Shown here one piece after another: positions 8,630 through 17,374 of a stretch of 64,000 nt of DNA. The translations under genes and the position numbers were made by a program. This DNA comes from Pseudotabrizicola sp. (GTDB taxonomy: Bacteria > Pseudomonadota > Alphaproteobacteria > Rhodobacterales > Rhodobacteraceae), in assembly GCF_030656345.1 (NCBI RefSeq), contig NZ_JAUSNR010000019.1, positions 186,001-250,000 of the forward strand. The letters run 5' to 3'. Within the stretch, counting starts at the first letter, position 1. Each line of letters begins with the position of its first letter. The notes under the pieces were generated by a model, which ran no database searches, was not told the DNA's origin, and worked only from the letters and a program-made list of their open reading frames with translations.

Positions 8630-9921
8630 GCTTTGAATTTCTTCTGTTGCTTGTCGCCCTGATGGGTCTTGCGGCCATGGGCACGCCGATTGCCTATGCC
8701 ATTCTGGTGGCCTCGATGGCTTATCTGGTGGCGGCGGGTCAAAGCATCGGGATCAGCGGCAAGGTGCTGATGGACGGGCTGTACCAGAGCTTTATCCTGC
8801 TGGCGGTGCCGCTGTTCATCGTTGCGGCCAATATCATGAACGCGGGCACAGTTTCTGACCGTCTGTTGCAGTTCTGTATCGCCATCGTCGGGCGGTTCCG
8901 GGGCGGGCTGGGGCATGTGAACGTGATGGCCTCGCTGGTGTTTTCCGGCATGTCAGGATCAGCGGTGGCCGATGCGGCGGGCATCGGCAAGCTGATCATC
9001 GACATGATGGTGAAGTCCGGCCATTACACGCGCGGCTATGCGGCGGCGATCACGGCGGCTTCGGCCACCATCGGGCCGATCATCCCGCCGTCGATTCCCA
9101 TGGTGCTGTATGCGCTGGTCTCGAACACCTCTATCGGGTTCCTGTTTCTGGGGGGCATTGTGCCGGGGCTGCTGATGGGCGGGGTGCTGATGGCGATGAA
9201 CGCCTGGATCTCGCACCGGCGCGGCTTTGCCAAGGATGAGCCGGTTCCGCTGCGCGAACTGCCGAGCATCACCCTCAGGGCCGGCCCGGCGCTGCTGATG
9301 CCCGCCATTCTGCTGTACGGTATCTATGGCGGCGTCACCACGCCGACCGAAGCGGCTGCGGTGGCGGCATTTTACGCGCTGATCCTTGCGGCGGTGTTCT
9401 ACCGGTCCCTGTCGCTGCGCACGTTCTATGAGATTCTAGTCAACTCGGCCCGGTCTTCGGCGGCGGTGGGGCTGGTGATCGGCGGGGCGCTGATCCTGAA
9501 TTATATCGTGGCGTCAGAGAACATTCCCGGCGTTGTCGCGCAGGCACTGGTCGGGCTTGATATTCACCCGCTGGTGTTCCTGCTGTGCGTCAACCTGCTG
9601 CTGTTACTGCTGGGGTGCTTTCTGGATGCGTCGACCATCATTCTGGTCATCATCCCGCTGTTCATTCCCAGCTGCCGCGAGCTTGGGATTGATCTGGTGC
9701 ACTTTGGCGTGGTGGCGATTGTGAACTGCATGATCGGGCTGATCACGCCGCCCTATGGCATCCTGCTGTTCGTTCTCAACGCCGTGACCCGCATCCCGCT
9801 GGCCGAGATCATCCAGGAGGTCTGGCCGTTTCTGGCGGCGCTGATGGCGGCTCTGCTGGTGATGATTCTGGTGCCCGATATCATCCTGACGCTGCCGCGC
9901 GCCTTTGGCTATGCCGGCTGA
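8626..9921 (+). CDS. dctM: TRAP transporter large permease, DctM family (second system)
   Basis: Large TRAP permease, 431 residues, about twelve membrane helices. Motifs are SGMSGSAVADAAGIGKLI near residues 108-125, AASATIGPIIPPSIPMVLYA near 140-160, GVTTPTEAAAVAAFYAL and the C-terminal GLITPPYGILLF. Overlaps dctQ by four bases. It ends 38 bases before the DapA-family gene, so the four genes form one operon. Confidence 0.94.
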   Translation: MSFEFLLLLVALMGLAAMGTPIAYAILVASMAYLVAAGQSIGISGKVLMDGLYQSFILLAVPLFIVAANIMNAGTVSDRLLQFCIAIVGRFRGGLGHVNVMASLVFSGMSGSAVADAAGIGKLIIDMMVKSGHYTRGYAAAITAASATIGPIIPPSIPMVLYALVSNTSIGFLFLGGIVPGLLMGGVLMAMNAWISHRRGFAKDEPVPLRELPSITLRAGPALLMPAILLYGIYGGVTTPTEAAAVAAFYALILAAVFYRSLSLRTFYEILVNSARSSAAVGLVIGGALILNYIVASENIPGVVAQALVGLDIHPLVFLLCVNLLLLLLGCFLDASTIILVIIPLFIPSCRELGIDLVHFGVVAIVNCMIGLITPPYGILLFVLNAVTRIPLAEIIQEVWPFLAALMAALLVMILVPDIILTLPRAFGYAG

Positions 9922-9959
9922 CCCCTTTCCCTTTTCCGAAAACTCAAGGACGCTGTTGA

Positions 9960-10889
9960 ATGTCGCATGCCATGCAAGGTATTTTCCCGGTCGTGATCAC
10001 ACCGTTCAAGCCGGACAACACCATTGACTGGGATGGCTATGCCCGGCTGATCGACTGGTACATCTACAACGGCTCACACGGGTTGTTCGCAGTGTGCCAG
10101 TCGTCAGAGATGCTGTTCCTGACGCTGGAGGAACGCCGCGATCTGGCCGCCTTTACGGTCAGGCATGTGGCGGGGCGGGTGCCGGTGGTGGCATCGGGGC
10201 ATATCTCGGCTGCAATGGAAGATCAGAAAACTGAACTGCGCACCATCGCCGACACAGGGGTGGATGCGGTGGTGCTGGTGACCAACCGTCTGGCAGCGGC
10301 GGATGAGGGCAGTGACGTGTTCCGCGCGCGGATGGATGATCTGCTGACCGCCCTGCCGTCTGATATGGCACTGGGACTGTATGAATGCCCCGCCCCTTAC
10401 CGCCGCCTGCTGACGGATGATGAGGTCAGCTGGTGCGCGCAAAGCGGGCGTTTTGCCTTTCTGAAAGACGTGACCTGCGATCTTGACGATGTGAAGCGGC
10501 GGCTGACGCTGGTGGCAGGCTCGCCGTTGGCGATCAACAATGCCAATGCCGCGATTGCATGGCCTGCCATTCTGGCGGGCGGGCATGGCTTTTCGGGGGT
10601 GATGAACAACTTTCATCCCGATCTCTACCGCTGGCTAATGGATCATGGCCGCAACCATCCCGACCTTGCGGCGGAATTGGATACGTTTCTGGTCCTGTCA
10701 GCGATGTCCGAAGGCATGGGGTACCCGAAGCTGGCCAAACATTACCATCAGCGCATCGGCACGTTCGACTGCGTTCACAGCCGCACCATTCCCTATGACA
10801 TTGCGGAAAAGCACTGGGCGGTCGATGTGGTGCTGGACCACATCATCGCCGGTGCAGCGCGGTTCCGCGACCGGATCAAGGCCCTTTAG
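9960..10889 (+). CDS. DapA/NanA-family aldolase or dehydratase
   Basis: Member of the dihydrodipicolinate synthase/N-acetylneuraminate lyase TIM-barrel family, 309 residues. These enzymes form a lysine Schiff base with a 2-keto acid. Visible elements are GIFPVVITPFKPD at the N-terminus, the GLYECPAPYRR tyrosine region and FAFLKDVTCD carrying the probable Schiff-base lysine. Being last in a TRAP operon, it probably acts on a 2-keto-3-deoxy sugar acid or related compound rather than in lysine synthesis. Its stop codon overlaps the convergent permease gene. Confidence 0.85.
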   Translation: MSHAMQGIFPVVITPFKPDNTIDWDGYARLIDWYIYNGSHGLFAVCQSSEMLFLTLEERRDLAAFTVRHVAGRVPVVASGHISAAMEDQKTELRTIADTGVDAVVLVTNRLAAADEGSDVFRARMDDLLTALPSDMALGLYECPAPYRRLLTDDEVSWCAQSGRFAFLKDVTCDLDDVKRRLTLVAGSPLAINNANAAIAWPAILAGGHGFSGVMNNFHPDLYRWLMDHGRNHPDLAAELDTFLVLSAMSEGMGYPKLAKHYHQRIGTFDCVHSRTIPYDIAEKHWAVDVVLDHIIAGAARFRDRIKAL

Positions 10890-10898
10890 GGGGCCTTG
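10877..10898. terminator. Bidirectional terminator built from overlapping gene ends
   Basis: CAAGGCCC (10877-10884) and GGGCCTTG (10891-10898) form a perfect 8-bp stem with loop TTTAGG. The loop contains parts of both stop codons: TAG of the DapA-family gene (10887-10889) and TAA of the minus-strand permease (10888-10886). Confidence 0.6.
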
Positions 10899-12946
10899 AC
10901 CGGCTGGGCGCGCAGGGCCAGCCATTGACGCAAGGCGACCGCGCCCAGAATGGCCGCGCCCAGCGCGGTTGACACGAACTCCGGCGCGATCATCAGCAGG
11001 GCTGCGATGGGCAACAGCACCCGCTCGATCTTCCACAGCGGGGCCATCAGCCAGTTGGTGATCGCGGCAGACAGCGCCAGAATGCCCAGCACCGCGCCGG
11101 TGAATGCCAGCGCGAATGACTCCCAGGTAAAGCCGTCTGTCACCAGCAGAAGCGATGGCGAGAACACGAACATGAACGGCACCAGCGCCTTGCCCATCGA
11201 CAGGCGGAACGCGGTGTTGCCCGCCTTGAACGCATTGGCCCCCGCAATACCAGAGGCGGCATAGGCCGCCAGTGCCACCGGCGGGGTCACATCAGCCAGC
11301 ACCCCGTAGTAGAACACAAAGAAATGCGCGACCAGCGGTTCGACATTCATCATGCTCAGCACCGGCGCCGCGACGGCGACCATGATAATGTAATTGGCCG
11401 TGGTCGGAATGCCGCAGCCCATCAGGATGCAGACCACGGCGGTCATCATCAGGGTGAACAGCAGCGCGAGGGTTTCGATGCTGAACAGCTCGAACGGCAG
11501 GAAGCCAAGGACGCCATGCGTGCTGACCGCCCAGCCCTGCGCCAGACTGGTCAGCATGAAGGCGATCTTGAAGCCGATGCCGGTCAGCGTGACAACCCCG
11601 ATCACCACACCGACCAAGGCTGCAGCGGCAGTGACGGAGAGTGAGCTTTTGGCCCCGGACACAAAGCCCTCAAAAATGCCGACCACGAATTCCTTTGCGC
11701 CTTCGGTCACGCCCGATGCCATGATCCGCTGGATCGCATAAACTGCGATACAGGCGGTGATGGCCCAGAACGCCGCCAGAAACGGCGTGCGGCCTGACAT
11801 CAGCATCCAGACCAGCAGGATCAGCGGCAGCATGGAAAGCCAGCCTTCGCGCAGCACCTTGACCGCGTTTGGCAACTCTTCCTTGGTCAGCCCACGGATG
11901 CCCAGCCGCTTCGCCTCAAGGTGCACCTGCACCAGCACGCCGAAGAAATGCATGAAAGCGGGCACGATGGCGGCGATCAGGATCAAGCGCAGCGGAATGC
12001 CCAGGTATTCCACCATAAGAAATGCCACCGCCCCCATGACCGGCGGCGTGATCTGGCCGCCGGTCGAAGACGCCGCCTCGACCGCCGCCGCAAAGTGGCG
12101 TTTGAAGCCGATCTTGATCATGGTCGGGATGGTCAGCGCACCCGTCGTCACCGTATTGGCAATAGACGAACCGGAAATGGACCCCAGCAGCGCGGAAGAC
12201 ACCACCGAAACCTTGGCTGGCCCCCCGGCATAACGGCCGGTCAAAGCGGTGGCCAGATTGATGAACAACTGACCCAGACCGATTTTCTGCGCCATCACGC
12301 CGAACAGCACGAAGTGGAACACATAGGTGGCAATCACGCCCAGCGCGGTGCCGTAAACCCCTTGCGAGGACAGATACAGGTGGTTGACGATCCCCGACCA
12401 GTCTGATCCCGGATGCACAAAAATGCCCGGCATCGAGCGGCCGAAATAGGCGTAGCCGATGAACAACAACGCAATCACCGGCAGCGGCCAGCCCATCGAC
12501 CGGCGCACAGCCTCGAACAGGGTCACCAGCAGGATTGTGCCCATTGCCACATCCAGCGGCAGCGGGTTGCCGATGCGGAAAGCCAGTTGGTCGTAGATCC
12601 ACGGCACGTAAAGCGCGCTGATCAGCGCCGCAAAGGCAAACAGCCAGTCCAGTACCGGCAAGCCCAGAATGACAAAGCCAGAGGTCTTGGTGCGGCCTGC
12701 CGAGAAGGCAGAAAAGCTCAGGTAGATCAGGAACAGCGACACGCCCATATGCACGCCGCGATGCGTGGTCGCGCGCGGGATGCCAAAACCGGCAGTGTAA
12801 TAGTGATAAACCGCCAGCGCGAACAGGATCACCCCGGACAGAAGCGCCACCGGGCGGGTCACGGTTCTGAACCGCGCCTCTGGGTCAAATTCCTCTTCGA
12901 TAGCCCGCAGTTCCGCCTCGGTCAGGGCGCGTGTCTCGTTGCTCAT
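10886..12946 (-). CDS. TRAP transporter fused permease (4TM-12TM, TAXI type)
   Basis: 686-residue fusion of the small and large TRAP permease domains. Residues about 30-200 contain the DctQ-like helices. The rest is the DctM part, with SSALLGSISGSSIANTVTTG, EAASSTGGQITPPVMGAVAF and the late DVTPPVALAAYAASGIAGAN motif. Start chosen at ATG 12946 (MSNETRALTEAEL), with AAGGA upstream; an in-frame start at 12997 would cross the intergenic hairpin. It follows the TAXI binding protein gene, its usual partner. TAXI systems typically carry dicarboxylates or amino-acid-like anions. Confidence 0.93.
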   Translation of the reverse strand: MSNETRALTEAELRAIEEEFDPEARFRTVTRPVALLSGVILFALAVYHYYTAGFGIPRATTHRGVHMGVSLFLIYLSFSAFSAGRTKTSGFVILGLPVLDWLFAFAALISALYVPWIYDQLAFRIGNPLPLDVAMGTILLVTLFEAVRRSMGWPLPVIALLFIGYAYFGRSMPGIFVHPGSDWSGIVNHLYLSSQGVYGTALGVIATYVFHFVLFGVMAQKIGLGQLFINLATALTGRYAGGPAKVSVVSSALLGSISGSSIANTVTTGALTIPTMIKIGFKRHFAAAVEAASSTGGQITPPVMGAVAFLMVEYLGIPLRLILIAAIVPAFMHFFGVLVQVHLEAKRLGIRGLTKEELPNAVKVLREGWLSMLPLILLVWMLMSGRTPFLAAFWAITACIAVYAIQRIMASGVTEGAKEFVVGIFEGFVSGAKSSLSVTAAAALVGVVIGVVTLTGIGFKIAFMLTSLAQGWAVSTHGVLGFLPFELFSIETLALLFTLMMTAVVCILMGCGIPTTANYIIMVAVAAPVLSMMNVEPLVAHFFVFYYGVLADVTPPVALAAYAASGIAGANAFKAGNTAFRLSMGKALVPFMFVFSPSLLLVTDGFTWESFALAFTGAVLGILALSAAITNWLMAPLWKIERVLLPIAALLMIAPEFVSTALGAAILGAVALRQWLALRAQPVKAP

Positions 12947-12982
12947 GAGGGGGGTCCTTGCAAGCGTATCGTGCAGATGAAA

Positions 12983-13013
12983 GGGACGCGGCCCCACGTG
13001 GTGGCCGCGTCCC
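12983..13013 (-). other. Stem-loop between TAXI binding protein and permease genes
   Basis: 11-bp perfect stem GGGACGCGGCC (12983-12993) / GGCCGCGTCCC (13003-13013). The loop is itself mostly the palindrome CCACGTGG. It lies between the two TRAP genes, matching the other binding-protein/permease junctions here. Confidence 0.6.
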
Positions 13014-13037
13014 GGTCTTCAGGTCAGATCAGACAGA

Positions 13038-14048
13038 TCATTCGATCGCGCCGACTTCTTTATAGAACTTCTCGGCACCGGGGTGGAACGGGATACCCGC
13101 ACCCTGAACCGCGTTTTCCAGCGTGATGAACTTGCCCTTGGCGTGACCATTGGCAAACAGACCCTGCGTCGTATCGTTGAACAGCGATTTGGTGATACCA
13201 TAGACCAGTTCTTCGGACAGATCCGCCGAGGTTACCATCTGTGCGCCGACCGAGATCGTGGCCACTTCGGCATCCTGACCCCGGTAAGTGCCTGCAGGGA
13301 ACACGTCATTTGCAAAGAAGCTGTATTCGGCGCGCAGCGCGTCGATTTCCGGCCCGGTGATCGGAACGATCACCACATCATGCTGGCTGGACAATTCGGC
13401 AATCGCACCCGCCGGGTAGCCGCCGACAAAAAAGAACGCGTCCATCGCGCCATCGCGCATCCGGTCGGACGCCTGATCAGGCTTAAGGTATTCCGGGGTG
13501 ATGTCAGTCTCAGACAGACCAAACGCCCCAAGGATGATTTTGGCATCGACCAGCGTGCCAGAACCCGGTTCATCCAGCGACACCCGCTTGCCGCGCAGAT
13601 CGGCAACCGAGGCGATGCCGGCATCCGCGCGGGCCACCAGATGGATGCTTTCAGGGTAGAGGTTGGCGATCAGCCGCAGCTTTTCCACCGCTGGCTGGCC
13701 GTCAAACAGGCCGGTGCCGGTCTGGGCCCAGTATGCCACGTCAGACTGGCTGAACCCGGCCTCAAGCGTGCCGCCGTTGATCGAGTTCACGTTGCCGACC
13801 GAGCCGTTCGAGGCCACCGCCGTGGCGATCAGCCCGGGCACGCCGCAAGAGCCGCCCTCTTCACAGGCGCGCGATCCGGGCGGGTTGGAAATCGCGTTCG
13901 CGATCAGACCGCCGATCGGGTAATAGGTGCCCGCCGTGCCGCCGGTGCCAATGCGGAAGAACTGCATGTCCTGCGCCATGGCCCCTTGTGCCATCAGCCC
14001 GACCGCAAGCGCGGCTCCGGCCAAAGCTTTGAAGGATACGAATTTCAT
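13038..14048 (-). CDS. TAXI family TRAP transporter solute-binding protein
   Basis: Periplasmic binding protein of the TAXI class, 336 residues. A Sec signal peptide (residues 1-25, ...GAMA-QD) precedes the diagnostic FRIGTGGTAGTYYPIGGLIA. Later landmarks are the Cys-containing ACEEGGSCGVPGLIA segment, GFSQSDVAYWA, and LDEPGSGTLVDAKIIL. The start has a near-ideal AAGGAGGT site. First gene of the minus-strand TAXI operon; the substrate cannot be read from sequence. Confidence 0.93.
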   Translation of the reverse strand: MKFVSFKALAGAALAVGLMAQGAMAQDMQFFRIGTGGTAGTYYPIGGLIANAISNPPGSRACEEGGSCGVPGLIATAVASNGSVGNVNSINGGTLEAGFSQSDVAYWAQTGTGLFDGQPAVEKLRLIANLYPESIHLVARADAGIASVADLRGKRVSLDEPGSGTLVDAKIILGAFGLSETDITPEYLKPDQASDRMRDGAMDAFFFVGGYPAGAIAELSSQHDVVIVPITGPEIDALRAEYSFFANDVFPAGTYRGQDAEVATISVGAQMVTSADLSEELVYGITKSLFNDTTQGLFANGHAKGKFITLENAVQGAGIPFHPGAEKFYKEVGAIE

Positions 14049-14430
14049 GCCTACCTCCTTGTAGATCTCAGTGTCTTTGCCGACGCTTCTGCGCGGCCTT
14101 CGGAAAGCCTAAGCGATGACTCGCCCGAGGTCTAGGCGCGACATCGTGCGGGATTGACGACGGGCGTTACGTCAAGCCCGCAGGACCGCATTTCCGGTGA
14201 AATCTCCCGCGCTGGTTGAACTTCCGGCCAAAACAGGCGAAAAGGCGCCGTGCTGTCGCTCAGGCGGCATAATTTTCGCACGGGTGCGAAGGGCTGCGGG
14301 AACACTCCTGTCGCCGCACCTGTTACCGGCCTGTGGTCGCAGGCCGATCCATCCGGGACGACCCGCCGTCATGATCTGACGGGTAAAATCAGCGTAACCG
14401 CGCCGGGTCCGACACCAAGAGAGGGACATC
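14049..14430. promoter_or_regulatory. Divergent promoter region, TAXI operon and BCCT gene
   Basis: 382 bases without a gene between two divergent transporters. Palindromes include TTGACG (14154-14159) / CGTCAA (14170-14175), with outer CGGG/CCCG pairing, and TTCGCAC-GG-GTGCGAA (14275-14290). These could be operators. I looked for a riboswitch fold upstream of the BCCT gene and see none. Confidence 0.5.
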
Positions 14431-16098
14431 ATGACCGAAACCCCTAACGCGCCGGAGCGCGATGACGAACCCATTGTCGAGACAGAGGCAATTCCGGAAC
14501 CCGAGGGCGATACCGAGCTTATCGTCACCGACTATGCCATCGGGCAAGACAACGTTGCCCCCAGCTATATGCTGCAGTTCGACTTTCATCAGAAAGTCTT
14601 TACCATTTCAGCACTTGGCATCGTGGCCTTTACCATCCTGACGCTGGCCTTTCAGAACCAGGTCGAGCCGGTGTTCACCGGCATGCGTGACTGGCTGACC
14701 GGCAATCTGGGCTGGTTCTTTCTGATCGCGGGCAACATCTTTGTCCTGCTATGCCTGTTCCTCATCGTCTCACCGCTGGGAAAAATCCGCCTTGGCGGGC
14801 CGGATGCCACGCCTGATTACGGCTATGTCGGCTGGTTTTCGATGCTGTTTGCCGCCGGCATGGGCATCGGGTTGATGTTCTATGGCGTGTCCGAGCCCCT
14901 GTCGCATTACACGGCGGCTTTGGGTGGTGTCACGCTGGATGAAGCTGGCGCGCGCACCGACTGGGCCCCCTTGGGTGGCGCTGTGGGTGACCCGGCAGAG
15001 GCCGCGCGTCTGGGCATGGCCGCGACAATCTTTCACTGGGGTCTGCACCCTTGGGCGATCTATGCGGTTGTGGCACTGGCTTTGGCGCTGTTTTCCTACA
15101 ACAAGGGGCTGCCGCTGACCCTGCGGTCCACTTTCTACCCGATCTTTGGCGAGCGCATCTGGGGCTGGCCCGGACATATCATTGATATCATGGCGATCTT
15201 TGCCACGATCTTTGGTCTTGCCACCTCACTCGGTATCGGCGCGCAGCAGGCGGCGGCGGGGCTGGATTACCTGTTCGGCTTTGGCCAGTCGGATTCCCGG
15301 CTGATCATCCTGATCGTGTTCATCACCATTCTGGCCATCGTGTCGATCGTGCGCGGGCTGGAAGGTGGGGTAAAGCTGCTGTCGCAGGTCAATATGTTCC
15401 TGGCCTTGGCGCTGTTGATCTTTGTCGTGGCGCTTGGGCCCACGGCCAGCATCTTCACCGGCTTTTTCACCAACCTGGTGGCTTATGGTGAATACCTGCC
15501 CGCACTTGCCAACCCGTTCGGCCGGGATGACACCAACTTTGCCGCTGGCTGGACCGCGTTTTACTGGGCGTGGTGGATAAGCTGGTCACCCTTTGTCGGC
15601 ATGTTCATCGCGCGGGTCTCACGCGGCAGAACGGTGCGTGAGTTCCTGATCGCCGTGCTGATCGTGCCAAGCCTGTTCTCGGTGATCTGGATGACCGCCA
15701 TGGGTGGCACTGCCATCGGTCAGGTGGTCAATGACGGCTTTACCGGCGTACAGAGTGCAGCACTTGAACTGCAGCTGTTCGAGATGCTGGCGCAGTTCCC
15801 GCTGGCGTCCTTCAGCTCGCTGATCGGGATCATCCTTGTTGTGGTGTTCTTTGTCACCTCGTCCGACTCCGGCTCTTTGGTGATCGACACCATTGCCGCG
15901 GGCGGCAAGACCAATGCGCCGGTGGTGCAGCGGGTGTTCTGGGCCACGTTCGAAGGTCTGGTGGCGATTGCGCTGCTGCTGGGCGGGGGTCTGGCGGCCT
16001 TGCAGGCGATGGCGGTGTCAACCGGCCTGCCGTTCACGCTGGTTCTGCTGGCGGCCTGCTATTCGATTGTCCGCGGCCTGATGAACGAACCGCGCTGA
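14431..16098 (+). CDS. BCCT family (betaine/carnitine/choline-type) transporter
   Basis: Secondary transporter for a quaternary amine or related osmolyte, 555 residues with about twelve helices. The hydrophilic acidic N-terminus (about 45 residues) comes before the first helix. Family motifs are GMGIGLMFYGVSEPLSHY near residue 148, FHWGLHPWAIYAVVALALAL near 200, and the signature FYWAWWISWSPFVGMFIARV followed by SRGRT near 370-395. The short C-terminus argues against a long osmosensing tail. AGAGAGGG lies just before the ATG. It stands alone, followed by a terminator. Confidence 0.93.
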   Translation: MTETPNAPERDDEPIVETEAIPEPEGDTELIVTDYAIGQDNVAPSYMLQFDFHQKVFTISALGIVAFTILTLAFQNQVEPVFTGMRDWLTGNLGWFFLIAGNIFVLLCLFLIVSPLGKIRLGGPDATPDYGYVGWFSMLFAAGMGIGLMFYGVSEPLSHYTAALGGVTLDEAGARTDWAPLGGAVGDPAEAARLGMAATIFHWGLHPWAIYAVVALALALFSYNKGLPLTLRSTFYPIFGERIWGWPGHIIDIMAIFATIFGLATSLGIGAQQAAAGLDYLFGFGQSDSRLIILIVFITILAIVSIVRGLEGGVKLLSQVNMFLALALLIFVVALGPTASIFTGFFTNLVAYGEYLPALANPFGRDDTNFAAGWTAFYWAWWISWSPFVGMFIARVSRGRTVREFLIAVLIVPSLFSVIWMTAMGGTAIGQVVNDGFTGVQSAALELQLFEMLAQFPLASFSSLIGIILVVVFFVTSSDSGSLVIDTIAAGGKTNAPVVQRVFWATFEGLVAIALLLGGGLAALQAMAVSTGLPFTLVLLAACYSIVRGLMNEPR

Positions 16099-16102
16099 CG
16101 GC

Positions 16103-16130
16103 GTCGGGCAGCCCTTCGGGGCTGCCCGAC
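16103..16130 (+). terminator. Terminator hairpin after the BCCT gene
   Basis: Perfect 12-bp stem GTCGGGCAGCCC / GGGCTGCCCGAC closed by a TTCG tetraloop, starting five bases after the stop. Confidence 0.75.
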
Positions 16131-16218
16131 TTCCCCGCACCGCACCGTTCTCGGGACGACCCGGGCTGACTTCGCCCAGCCCGATCTCTGCCCCGACGGA
16201 CCCAAGCTGTGAAGAATC

Positions 16219-16265
16219 TGGTGATCCCGACAGGACTTGAACCTGTAACCTGCCCCTTAGGAGGG
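16219..16265. repeat. attR-like: Left attachment repeat (displaced 3' end of tRNA-Arg)
   Basis: 47 bases identical to 24,465-24,511, i.e. the 3' part of the tRNA-Arg(CCT) gene including the encoded CCA and the anticodon loop. Identity starts exactly at the CCA end and stops two bases into the 5' anticodon stem. This is the original tRNA 3' end displaced by integration and marks the left boundary of the element. Confidence 0.92.
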
Positions 16266-16267
16266 AA

Positions 16268-17374
16268 TCATTCATTTTCCTGATCTTTCTTTGTTTTCTT
16301 ATGCTTGGGCTTCTGGTCAAGGGTCGGCTGTACATAGTTTGTACGAAACCGCGCCCTGACATCGGCCTCGTCCGTCTCCGCATGGGCATAGATCCGCATG
16401 GGCAGATTAGGGTCTGACCAGCGCCCGGCCTTGGCCGCCGTGACCGGATCGACGCCTTGCCGCACCACCAGTTCGGTGAAGAACCCATGCCGCCCGGCGG
16501 GGTGCGCGGACAGGTAAGGAATGCCCGCGCGCTTGCAGATCGTCTTCCAGCGGTTGTTGTAGCCGGTCGGGCTGCCATAGCCAAAGACGCGCGGCGACAG
16601 CAGTTGCCCCGTTTTGAGGTTCTTGGGCCGCTTGGGTTTCAGCGCCACCAACTCGGCCATCATTTGTGGCGAAACGGTGATCCAGCCTTCGGGATGACCC
16701 TTCTGGGCCTTTACCCTGACTTCGCAGGTGGCCGGTCGCAAATCATCCGGTTCGATGGACACTGCCTGATCAATCCGCGCCGCCGTCTCGAACATGAAGC
16801 GCACCAAGGCCGCGTTGTAGGGATCGGCGGCTGCACAGAAGGCTTCGATCCAGCCGCGCGTCGCGGGGATACGCTCGATCCGGCTGGGCTTGCGTCGTCG
16901 CTGGTCCTGCGCGATCCGCTCGAACTTGTCGTAACGTTTCACGCGCAGCAGCGGGGTGCCCTTGTGCTCATGCGCGTTGTTGATGACTGCCCGCGCCGGG
17001 GTCACGATTTCGCGCCACCAGGTATCGGTACAGGCATTCGGCTTCAGCTTGCGGCCAAGGCTTTTCAGCAGCGCTCCCGTGACTGCACCCAGCGGCAGAT
17101 CCCCGATCTCGTCCAGGATCGGCAGAAGCTGTTTCGCCGTCTTGGCGGATGGGTGGTAGAAATCGACCGCATCGGCAAAGCGCAGACTGTGCTCTTCCCC
17201 GATCAGGTACTTGCGGACCTGAAGCTGCGTTTCGTCATTTATCCAGTCCCTTGCGCCAGCTTCAGTAGTCGCTCGCGTGCTTTGGCGGTATGGACCGGCG
17301 ATCGGCCTGCCATTGTATTCGACCCAGCCCTTGACCCAGAAGACGGAGCCACGCTTGAAGATTTTGAGCGGCAT
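16268..17374 (-). CDS. int: Tyrosine recombinase / site-specific integrase
   Basis: 368-residue integrase whose stop lies three bases from the attachment repeat. The start ATG 17374 (MPLKIFKRGSVFWVKGWVEY) matches the usual N-terminus of small alphaproteobacterial integrases, so upstream in-frame codons (from IS66 DNA) are not native. Catalytic residues visible: Arg200 (ETAARIDQA), a Lys around 222-225, His291 and Arg295 (HPAGRH; spacing one longer than the usual HxxR), Trp319 (GRW) and nucleophile Tyr329 (RIYAHA). The tail is lysine-rich. IS66 tnpC sequence abuts the start codon directly, so native promoter and ribosome site appear lost. Confidence 0.9.
   Translation of the reverse strand: MPLKIFKRGSVFWVKGWVEYNGRPIAGPYRQSTRATTEAGARDWINDETQLQVRKYLIGEEHSLRFADAVDFYHPSAKTAKQLLPILDEIGDLPLGAVTGALLKSLGRKLKPNACTDTWWREIVTPARAVINNAHEHKGTPLLRVKRYDKFERIAQDQRRRKPSRIERIPATRGWIEAFCAAADPYNAALVRFMFETAARIDQAVSIEPDDLRPATCEVRVKAQKGHPEGWITVSPQMMAELVALKPKRPKNLKTGQLLSPRVFGYGSPTGYNNRWKTICKRAGIPYLSAHPAGRHGFFTELVVRQGVDPVTAAKAGRWSDPNLPMRIYAHAETDEADVRARFRTNYVQPTLDQKPKHKKTKKDQENE

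Noticed and set aside
14049..14430. Riboswitch (glycine or SAM type) upstream of the BCCT gene
   Set aside because: I could not find the conserved core sequences or paired helices, only isolated palindromes.
17239..17374. Genuine tnpC coding sequence inside the integrase gene
   Set aside because: Beyond codon 162 the frame no longer resembles TnpC and overlaps conserved integrase sequence in another frame.
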